Below are positions 1 to 5,509 of a DNA stretch of 8,376 bases, piece by piece. The DNA lies in assembly GCA_036297385.1 (NCBI GenBank), contig JAXJLD010000149.1, forward strand, positions 1 through 8,376, in the 5' to 3' direction. The stretch's first letter is position 1, and each line of letters opens with the position of its first letter. This stretch comes from Ventricola sp036297385 (GTDB taxonomy: Bacteria > Bacillota > Clostridia > Christensenellales > Aristaeellaceae). Both the position numbers and the translations under genes were made by a program. Under the pieces are notes generated by a model that worked only from the letters and a program-made list of their open reading frames with translations, did not search any database and had not been told where the DNA came from.

Positions 1-64
1 CCTGCTGTGTGTCACTTCTTTTTTGTGTTGCACTTAGATTGTAAATTCAAGATGTAAAACAGTA

Positions 65-175
65 TCACCTCAAAACAGCCATCCGCTCCGCTTTGTCAGG
101 CAGCCATCCGCGCTTATCGCTTGTTTTGATCAGAACATTGTATGCATCTACATATTTTCCGCGCAAAGCGCGCAT
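65..175 (-). CDS. Possible 36-aa small ORF antisense to the leader
   Basis: Reading leftward, an ATG at 175-173 opens a 36-codon frame ending in TGA at 67-65. The product would be rich in Lys, Arg, Asp and Glu (it contains GKYVDAYNVLIK and ends in AERMAVLR), which reads more like a real peptide than most shadow frames here. Against it, I see no good Shine-Dalgarno upstream (only a GGG about 12 bases away), the frame stays open into the antisense of the next gene without a natural boundary, and I recognise no family. It could be a chance frame or the tail of a decayed gene. Confidence 0.2.
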   Translation of the reverse strand: MRALRGKYVDAYNVLIKTSDKRGWLPDKAERMAVLR

Positions 176-193
176 ACTGATTTCATCCCAACG

Positions 194-200
194 AAAAGGA
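194..200 (+). promoter_or_regulatory. Ribosome binding site that fixes the start at 210
   Basis: AAAAGGA lies 9 bases before the ATG at 210. The same frame is open upstream to a TTG at 93, but no ribosome binding site precedes that TTG. Family similarity begins only about 30 residues after the 210 start, so the shorter protein is preferred. Confidence 0.75.
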
Positions 201-209
201 CGAAATCGT

Positions 210-1997
210 ATGCGCGTTTTTCCTTTGCCGCCCCAGCCCGCCCCGCAGACCGCACCGCCCTCCGGCGTGGCGGCCTCTGCCGCGAACGAGGACTTTGCCT
301 TCCTTCCGTTCTGCGCAGAAGCCTTCGCCAAGGCGCGGGCGCGTCATGTGCCCGTCTTTCTGCTCATTGCCGAGTCGCCCGATTGGCCGGACGACCCCAC
401 GCTGACGATGCAGCTCGCCGAGCGCACCGTGCCCGTCTATCTGCCTGCCGGAGAACGTCCGGACGTAGAGCTGCTGTGTCAGCGCGTAGGTGCGCTCTTC
501 TCCGGCGAAGGCGCACTTCCACTTTGTGCGCTTCTGCTCCACGATGCGCGTCCCTTCTTGGCCGCGCCGCTGCCGCCCGCCGGTTTTCCGCTGGACACCT
601 CCCGCCTGTATGTCTGGTTGGCACAGGCGGACAGGCGCTTTGCACAGAATCTCCCCGCGCTCGCCGGTCAGGCCGCAGAGGCGCTTGCTGCACTGCGCCC
701 CAAGCCCCTGCGCAAGCCCTATGCCCCGCAGGATGCAGCGCACGATCTGCTCCGCGCCATGCTCGCCCTCGAGGATCAAAAAAGCGGCGGCTTTGGCCGC
801 GCCAAGTCACCGCTGGTCTGCCCGCTTCGCTTTTTGCAGCACGCAGCGCAGCGCGGCGAGCAGAAGGCGCACGCCGCCGTCTCCCGTGCACTCGATGCCA
901 TGCTCGCCTCGGCGCTCCATGATCCGCTGGACGGCGGCTTCTTCCGCGCAACGCTGACGGACGATTGGCGCGTGTTTGTGCCGGAAAAGCCGTTGGGCGT
1001 GAACGCCATGCTCGCGCTCATCCTGCTCTCCGGCGGTCGGCGGAGCGAAGCCGCACGCCTGCTGGACTTCATCATTCAGGCGTTTTCGCTTCAGGGCGGC
1101 GGGCTCTCGCCCATCGTCTCCGCGCCTCGTTCCACCTATGCCTTTACGCCGGAGCAGGTCTGCGCCGCACTGGGCAGCGAGGATGGCCTACGCGCCTGCC
1201 GCCTGCTCTCCCTTCTGCGCCAGCACACGCAGGAAGAGCCGCCCGTCACGCCCAGCCGCTTTTCCCCCGTCCACGAGGCGCGTCCCCGCGGCCTGACAGA
1301 TGAACTGCCGCCGCTGTATCCTCGCCTCAGCGCCAGCCTCACGCCGGAGGACTCGGCCTTTCTGCGCCGCGTTCTGCCCACCCTGCTGCGCACCCGCGCC
1401 GCGCGTATGCCGCAGCAGCCGCAGCCGCGCGTGGTCACCATGCACTGTGCGCTGGCCGCCGCCGTGCTGGCGCTGTGCGGGCAGCGGCTGGGCGAAGTGC
1501 GCTTCACACAGGCCGCACAGCGCACCGTCACATTCCTCATCAGCCAGCCGCCTGCCGCCGGAGCCGTGCCGCTTCCCGCCTCCGTATCGCCGGTCGGGGC
1601 GCTGTATGCGCAGGCCGACTGCGGCGCATCCGCTGCGCTCGCGCTGGCGCAGCTCACCCTCGGCCGTCAGCGCGGCATGGAGACGTACGCGCACAGCGGC
1701 CTTCGGCTGCTCAGCATGGCGCTGCATACCTTTGTGCGCCCGGATGGGCTGGTCCTGCACACACCGCGCGACCCCGCAGCGTTCTTCCCGCGCATCCCCG
1801 CGCTCTTTGACGGCGAACTGCCCTCGCCCGCCGCGCTGCTCATCCATGCGCTGCGCATCGCGGAGGAGATGCAGCCGCAAATGCGCTTTGGCGAGGCCAT
1901 CGAGGCCATCTGGCAAGGCGCGGCGCCCTATGTCGCCATGCAGCCCGTTGCCTGCGCATCGCTGATTGACGCGGCCCAGCAGACGCGCGGCGGATGA
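210..1997 (+). CDS. YyaL-like DUF255 (thioredoxin-fold/glycosidase-like barrel) protein, degenerate
   Basis: This is a 595-aa cytoplasmic protein with no signal peptide or membrane segment. It matches the YyaL/SSP411 (DUF255) family along its length. In the N-terminal thioredoxin-like part, EAFAKAR (37-43) and VFLLI correspond to the family's EAFxKA...PIFLSI, and ERPDVE (82-87) is the hallmark ERPD motif. In the alpha/alpha barrel part, GGFGRAKSP (193-201) corresponds to GGFGxAPKFP, GGFF...DDW (242-253) to GGGFxRYxxDxxW, EKPLGVNAML (259-268) to FEKMLYDNA, and DGELPSPAAL (534-543) to DGAxPSGNS. The length is normal for the family (about 600-700 aa). The odd point is that the family's STCHWCH active-site segment is replaced by ESPDWPDD (55-62), so the redox cysteines are gone, and several barrel residues have drifted (KFP to KSP, DNA to VNA). 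The family's function is poorly defined, so enzymatic activity cannot be assumed. The gene is probably monocistronic and converges on the SNF2 gene. Confidence 0.75.
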   Translation: MRVFPLPPQPAPQTAPPSGVAASAANEDFAFLPFCAEAFAKARARHVPVFLLIAESPDWPDDPTLTMQLAERTVPVYLPAGERPDVELLCQRVGALFSGEGALPLCALLLHDARPFLAAPLPPAGFPLDTSRLYVWLAQADRRFAQNLPALAGQAAEALAALRPKPLRKPYAPQDAAHDLLRAMLALEDQKSGGFGRAKSPLVCPLRFLQHAAQRGEQKAHAAVSRALDAMLASALHDPLDGGFFRATLTDDWRVFVPEKPLGVNAMLALILLSGGRRSEAARLLDFIIQAFSLQGGGLSPIVSAPRSTYAFTPEQVCAALGSEDGLRACRLLSLLRQHTQEEPPVTPSRFSPVHEARPRGLTDELPPLYPRLSASLTPEDSAFLRRVLPTLLRTRAARMPQQPQPRVVTMHCALAAAVLALCGQRLGEVRFTQAAQRTVTFLISQPPAAGAVPLPASVSPVGALYAQADCGASAALALAQLTLGRQRGMETYAHSGLRLLSMALHTFVRPDGLVLHTPRDPAAFFPRIPALFDGELPSPAALLIHALRIAEEMQPQMRFGEAIEAIWQGAAPYVAMQPVACASLIDAAQQTRGG

Positions 1998-2001
1998 TCT
2001 A

Positions 2002-2077
2002 TTCTCTCACCATCCGTTATTCCGTGCGAAGCGAAGAAGGGGAGAGAAGATAACCCGTATGTGCGCTTGGTATCTTC
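2002..2077 (+). terminator. Two mutually exclusive hairpins after the first gene; weak terminator candidate
   Basis: TTCTCTC at 2002-2008 can pair with GAGAGAA at 2042-2048 across a 33-base loop. GAAGATA at 2046-2052 can pair with TATCTTC at 2071-2077 across an 18-base loop. The two stems share bases 2046-2048, so only one can form fully. Neither is followed by a real T-run, so intrinsic termination is uncertain. Transcription of the first gene nevertheless has to end somewhere in this convergent gap. Confidence 0.25.
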
Positions 2078-2080
2078 ATT

Positions 2081-2155
2081 CAGATGCTAGTCCGTAAAAC
2101 TCCCATAGGCGAGCTTGTCGCCCCTGCAATTTTCGACATTCTGCCTGCCGGGCTA
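2081..2155. repeat. Probable dispersed intergenic repeat
   Basis: I recall this stretch, read in several frames, as recurrent spurious protein tails in gut Clostridia sequences. On the minus strand one frame gives QNVENCRGDKLAYGSFTD followed by a stop, and another gives AGRMSKIAGATSSP and onward. On the plus strand one frame gives SVKLP-stop-ASLSPLQFSTFC. Conservation in several frames at once points to conserved DNA rather than a gene. The identification comes from memory and is not verified, and the boundaries are approximate. The hairpin at 2108-2122 sits inside it. Confidence 0.4.
2108..2122. terminator. GGCGA/TCGCC hairpin in the convergent gap
   Basis: This is a perfect 5-bp stem, GGCGA-gcttg-TCGCC. 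On the plus strand it is followed after a few bases by CAATTTT, and on the minus strand by a short spacer and GTTTTA. It could act as a weak two-way terminator between the converging genes, but the T-runs are short and displaced. Confidence 0.3.
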
Positions 2156-2166
2156 AGGCCACGCCT

Positions 2167-5100
2167 TTACCCGCCCAGCACCTCGCGCAGCAGCTCCGCG
2201 TCCATCGTGAAGAAGCTCTCCTCACCCAGCAGCACGCCGTCCCCAAGCGCCTGCTTGCGCGCCTGCAAGCGCAGCATATGCTCCTCCACCGTGCCGGATG
2301 CAATCAGCCGGATCACCTGCACGCCCTTGGTCTGACCGATGCGGTACGCGCGGTCGGTCGCCTGATTCTGCGCCGCCACGTTCCACCATGGGTCGTAATG
2401 GATCACCACGTCCGCTCCAGTCAGATTCAGCCCGGAGCCGCCCGCTTTGAGGGAAATGAGAAACACGCCCGCTTCGCCCTCGTTGAAGCGGCGCACCCGC
2501 TCCATGCGCACCACCTTGTCGGTATCGCCGGTCAGCATAAAATACGCAATCCCCTCGCCATCGAGCGCCTCGGCAATCAGCGCCAGCATCGAGGTGAACT
2601 GCGAGAACAGCAGCAGCCGGTGTCCGCTCGCCAGCGCATCGCGCACGATCTCCAGAAGCTGCGCCAGCTTGCCGCTGCCGCCCTGATAGCCCTCCATGCA
2701 CAGCCGCGGATCACAGCAGAGCTGTCGAAGCCGCGTCAGCCCTGCAAGCAGCTTCATGCGAGCCTGTCCATCCGAAAGACCGTCCGCGCTCTCCCTTTGA
2801 AGCTGTGCGGCATACGCTGTATACAGCCTCCACTGTTCCGCCGTCATCTCGCTGTTTATCACGGTCTCCACCTTTTCCGGCAGATCCTCCAGCACATCCC
2901 GCTTCATTCGCCGCAGGATGAACGGCGCCACCAGCAGATGCAGGTTTTCCCGCGCACGCTCGTCCGCCTCCCGCACCACCGGCGCTTCAAACCGATCGCG
3001 AAAGTGCTTATATGTCCCCAGATACCCCGGCATCAGAAAATCGAAAATCGACCACAGCTCGGACAGCCGATTTTCAATCGGCGTGCCGGTCATCGCAAAG
3101 CGATGCTGCGCCCTGAGCGCCTTGACCGCCTTCGCCGTCTGCGAAGCGGCGTTTTTAATATTCTGCGCCTCATCCAGCAGCACATGGGTAAACGCGCACT
3201 GCTTATACAGCCGCACATCCCGCCGGAGCTGATCGTAGGAGGTCACCAGCAGGTTTTCCTCCCCATCGATTTGCCGAGCGCGCTCGCTGCCCGTCCCCGA
3301 CAGGCTGCACACCGTCAGTTCAGGCGCAAAGCGCTGCGCCTCTGCCAGCCAGTTGAGCTGCAGCGACGCAGGGCAAACCACCAGCGCACGCACATGTCTC
3401 CCCTGCTCCCGCTCACGCAGCAGCATGGCAAGCGCCTGTACCGTCTTGCCCAGCCCCATATCGTCAGCCAAAATGCCGCAGAATCCCGCATCGCCCAGCG
3501 CACACAGCCAGGAAAGCCCCTCAAGCTGATAGCCGCGCAGTGTTGCGCACAGTCCGGCAGGCTGCTTAGCCCGTGTCTGCTGTGCCGCTTTCATCCGTTC
3601 CGTCCACGCCTCGATGGCTTCGGGCGCACGCAGAGACAGACTTTCGCGGTTCTTGACCGCCGCATCCAGATACATCGCCCGGCTCATCGGCAGCTCTGCG
3701 CCCTGCTGCGCCTCCTCGGCGCACAGGTCAAGGCCGTCCAGCACCTGCGCCGCATCTGCCGCCTGCCGGAGCGCTGCATCCGAGAGGAACGTGCCGTCCT
3801 TCAATCGCACATACGCTCGCTTTTCCCGGTATGCCGTCAGCGCCTGCTCCAGCTCCTCCTGCGTGTATCCACCCAGATCAGCCAGCAGAATCAGCTTCTC
3901 TCCCTGCACGCTCAAGCCAAAGGTCATGCTGCGCGTCTGGCGCACGTTCATCTGCGCCAGACGGCGGCTCACGTGTACCTCGCCCGTCCGCTCCAGCGCA
4001 GGCAGGCGCTCACTCAGCAGGGCATAGCAGGCATCGTCATCGCCCGCAAAGGCGTACGCGCCCCCATCCGCCCTTTCCGGAAACAAAGCCTGCGCCGCTG
4101 CGTGCGCGGCCTCCTCAAGCACTGTATCACGGCGGATATGCGGAGCCGGTCGATCGTCCACCAGCTCCGTACCGCAGTAGTCAAAGGCCACGCGGCAGGT
4201 CAGCCGCCTCGCGTCCTCAGCGTCCACATAAAACTTGGGAACGACCGGCGTAGGCAGGTGTGACGCCAGCAGCGCTTGCCCTGTGCGCATCACCGCACAC
4301 GTTCCCGCCGGGCGAATCAACCGCGCACAGACTTCGGGAAGCCGCTTCGCATCAAACCGCGCCCCTTGGGGGCAGAACCGGGCAAGCTCCAGCAGATCCG
4401 CCACGCGCGAAAATGCCTCGCCATAGGCGCAGACCACCTCTTTCTCTCCCAGCCGGTACGCGCCTGCCTGCCCCAGAACAACGCCTTCCGTCCTGACACA
4501 CAGCGCCGCACGCCCGTCCTCCTGCGACAGCTCCAGCGGCAGAGACAGCTCTCCCTGTGCTACCACTGCGGTGTGCGATGCACCGCGTGCATCGCGCACC
4601 GTCACCTCGTGTCCCACCAGCAGGCGCATCATCTGGTCCAGCGCCGCGCCCGAAAGCATCAGCTCTGCGCCCACAGCGGCCATGCCCTCCGCTGCCATCA
4701 TCACCACTTGACCATAGAGCGCCACATCCCGCGCATCCAATTCCTCTACGCTGTGGGAAAACGTCAGTTCACGGCCATAGACCGCCGACTCGCCCCGCTC
4801 GGCACGCGACGCAAGCTCCTTCATGCTGCGCACGACATAGGCCCGCGTCCGGCCGATCCTCAGCCCCAGCGCAACTTCCGTCAGCGATACGCGTCGCAGC
4901 ATGGGATACAGGCGCACGGGCGGCTGCGCACCCTGCGGGCGCGGAGGTCTGCGGTTGAAAAGCAGCATCTCGATCAGCGCATCGTCATCCGTCTCCGTCT
5001 CCACCGCACTGCGGCACACGGCAATCATCAGCGCCGCAACGTGTCGGCACCCCCATGCGCTCCCGCCGCATTGTTCGCAGGTACATTCGCAGTATATGAA

Positions 5101-5301
5101 ATCCTTCAGCTCTTGGTCATACAAAAAGGACGGATATTCACACCGCGCCGCGCTGTGTACCACGCCGCTATATCGGACAAGGTCATTCTCCTCCTCCTCC
5201 ATTTCTACGCCGCGCACACATCCCGACTGCACATCCACCCCGGCACGCGCAAAAATTGCGGAACGCCCAATCGCCCTGCGTGCATCTGACAGTGTAAACA
5301 T
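2167..5301 (-). CDS. SWIM zinc-finger SNF2-family DNA helicase/ATPase
   Basis: This is a 1044-aa cytoplasmic DNA-dependent ATPase of the Swi2/Snf2 superfamily 2, expected to translocate on duplex DNA and remodel protein-DNA complexes. The N-terminal SWIM zinc finger is seen as C71-x-C73 with C85-x-H87, and C75 and C78 lie between them. Residues about 130-580 fit the SNF2-associated region that usually follows SWIM in bacteria, though I see no sharp motif there. The RecA-like core is complete: DDMGLGKT (613-620, Walker A), DEAQ (710-713, Walker B), MTGTPIEN (737-744, motif III), LKAGGSGLNLT (951-961, motif V) and QATDRAYRIGQ (980-990, motif VI, with both arginines). Length and layout are those of the usual Firmicutes SWIM-SNF2 protein. 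The ATG start is fixed by GGAGGG 7 bases upstream. No methyltransferase, nuclease or other defence partner lies next to it, so a housekeeping or nucleoid-related role is more likely than membership of a DISARM-like system. Confidence 0.93.
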   Translation of the reverse strand: MFTLSDARRAIGRSAIFARAGVDVQSGCVRGVEMEEEENDLVRYSGVVHSAARCEYPSFLYDQELKDFIYCECTCEQCGGSAWGCRHVAALMIAVCRSAVETETDDDALIEMLLFNRRPPRPQGAQPPVRLYPMLRRVSLTEVALGLRIGRTRAYVVRSMKELASRAERGESAVYGRELTFSHSVEELDARDVALYGQVVMMAAEGMAAVGAELMLSGAALDQMMRLLVGHEVTVRDARGASHTAVVAQGELSLPLELSQEDGRAALCVRTEGVVLGQAGAYRLGEKEVVCAYGEAFSRVADLLELARFCPQGARFDAKRLPEVCARLIRPAGTCAVMRTGQALLASHLPTPVVPKFYVDAEDARRLTCRVAFDYCGTELVDDRPAPHIRRDTVLEEAAHAAAQALFPERADGGAYAFAGDDDACYALLSERLPALERTGEVHVSRRLAQMNVRQTRSMTFGLSVQGEKLILLADLGGYTQEELEQALTAYREKRAYVRLKDGTFLSDAALRQAADAAQVLDGLDLCAEEAQQGAELPMSRAMYLDAAVKNRESLSLRAPEAIEAWTERMKAAQQTRAKQPAGLCATLRGYQLEGLSWLCALGDAGFCGILADDMGLGKTVQALAMLLREREQGRHVRALVVCPASLQLNWLAEAQRFAPELTVCSLSGTGSERARQIDGEENLLVTSYDQLRRDVRLYKQCAFTHVLLDEAQNIKNAASQTAKAVKALRAQHRFAMTGTPIENRLSELWSIFDFLMPGYLGTYKHFRDRFEAPVVREADERARENLHLLVAPFILRRMKRDVLEDLPEKVETVINSEMTAEQWRLYTAYAAQLQRESADGLSDGQARMKLLAGLTRLRQLCCDPRLCMEGYQGGSGKLAQLLEIVRDALASGHRLLLFSQFTSMLALIAEALDGEGIAYFMLTGDTDKVVRMERVRRFNEGEAGVFLISLKAGGSGLNLTGADVVIHYDPWWNVAAQNQATDRAYRIGQTKGVQVIRLIASGTVEEHMLRLQARKQALGDGVLLGEESFFTMDAELLREVLGG

Positions 5302-5308
5302 CCGTATG

Positions 5309-5314
5309 CCCTCC
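5309..5314 (-). promoter_or_regulatory. Ribosome binding site of the SNF2 gene
   Basis: GGAGGG on the minus strand lies 7 bases upstream of the ATG at 5301-5299. It is a near-perfect Shine-Dalgarno and confirms the start. Confidence 0.85.
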
Positions 5315-5345
5315 GTTGCTTTTCTTTTGTTGGTTGCTTGGTTCT

Positions 5346-5351
5346 ATTATA
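5346..5351 (-). promoter_or_regulatory. Second, proximal -10 box for the SNF2 gene
   Basis: A perfect TATAAT lies on the minus strand about 45 bases before the start codon. At 17 bases spacing the -35 would be AAAAAA. The nearest fair match, GTGAAA (plus positions 5372-5377), sits 20 bases away. It could be a weak second promoter or a chance match in AT-rich DNA. Confidence 0.35.
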
Positions 5352-5392
5352 TTTGCCCTTGTTTTTCTTTTTTTCACGCCGTTCATGCTGGA

Positions 5393-5422
5393 ATTATAGC
5401 ACTTTATTTCGCCGCCGTCCAA
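5393..5422 (-). promoter_or_regulatory. Extended -10 promoter for the SNF2 gene
   Basis: On the minus strand there is a perfect extended -10, TGCTATAAT (TATAAT at plus positions 5393-5398). A TTGGAC box lies at 5417-5422 with an 18-base spacer. The predicted transcript starts near 5386 and has a leader of about 85 bases. The extended -10 compensates for the modest -35. Confidence 0.65.
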
Positions 5423-5436
5423 AGATTTTTAAATCT
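5423..5436. promoter_or_regulatory. Perfect dyad between the divergent -35 boxes; candidate operator
   Basis: AGATTT-TT-AAATCT is a perfect 6-bp inverted repeat with a 2-base centre. It directly abuts the minus-strand -35 (5417-5422) and ends 3 bases before the plus-strand -35 (5440-5445). That position suits a shared operator, or an AT-rich UP-type element serving both promoters. No regulator can be assigned. Confidence 0.4.
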
Positions 5437-5439
5437 GTC

Positions 5440-5468
5440 TTGACAAATGTTACATTCCGTAATAAACT
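5440..5468 (+). promoter_or_regulatory. Sigma-A promoter of the peptidoglycan-binding gene
   Basis: TTGACA (perfect consensus, 5440-5445) is followed by a 17-base spacer and TAAACT (5463-5468, four of six consensus bases). Transcription should start near 5475, giving a leader of about 30 bases. The spacer holds an imperfect dyad, TTAC-attcc-GTAA (5450-5462). Confidence 0.8.
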
Positions 5469-5486
5469 AGTGACACAGTTGAGATG

Positions 5487-5493
5487 AAAGGAG
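5487..5493 (+). promoter_or_regulatory. Ribosome binding site between two possible starts
   Basis: AAAGGAG stands 4 bases before an ATG at 5498 and 12 bases before the ATG at 5506. The first ATG is slightly too close and the second is rather far. The 5506 start is the real gene start, because a signal peptide follows it at once. Confidence 0.75.
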
Positions 5494-5497
5494 ACGC

Positions 5498-5509
5498 ATG
5501 CCCTCATGA
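5498..5509 (+). CDS. Three-codon leader ORF overlapping the next start (ATGA)
   Basis: ATG CCC TCA TGA encodes Met-Pro-Ser. Its stop codon overlaps the ATG of the peptidoglycan-binding gene in an ATGA arrangement. It shares the only Shine-Dalgarno with that gene. It may couple or tune translation, or be chance; nothing but position and spacing supports it. Confidence 0.2.
   Translation: MPS

Larger units (their letters stand above)
1..209. other. Upstream leader of the first gene; no convincing gene
   Basis: All three forward frames from base 1 reach stop codons within about 60 bases, so no cut-off upstream gene can be supported. The first 60 bases are AT-rich and hold only partial sigma-A matches (TTGCAC at 28-33, TTGTAA at 39-44, TTGATC at 126-131), none with a good -10 at proper spacing. 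An 11-bp direct repeat, CAGCCATCCGC, occurs at 76-86 and 101-111. A short GC hairpin, CGCGC-AAA-GCGCG, lies at 160-172, upstream of the ribosome binding site. A promoter for the downstream gene should be here, but I cannot place it firmly. Confidence 0.5.

Noticed and set aside
93..209. N-terminal extension of the YyaL-like gene from a TTG at 93
   Set aside because: No ribosome binding site precedes the TTG, the extension has no family similarity, and a good site precedes the ATG at 210.
2278..4263. 661-codon open frame on the plus strand, opposite the SNF2 gene
   Set aside because: It is a GC-rich antisense shadow. The product is dominated by Arg, Gln, His and Leu, shows no domain, and the opposite strand encodes a complete helicase with all motifs.
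4276..5289. 337-codon plus-strand open frame, opposite the SNF2 N-terminus
   Set aside because: Same antisense pattern (His/Arg/Gln-rich), with no ribosome binding site or family signal.
2167..5301. DISARM-type or other SNF2-containing defence system
   Set aside because: No methyltransferase, PLD nuclease, DUF1998 protein or other partner is found in the window, and the SWIM-SNF2 layout is common as a lone gene in Firmicutes.
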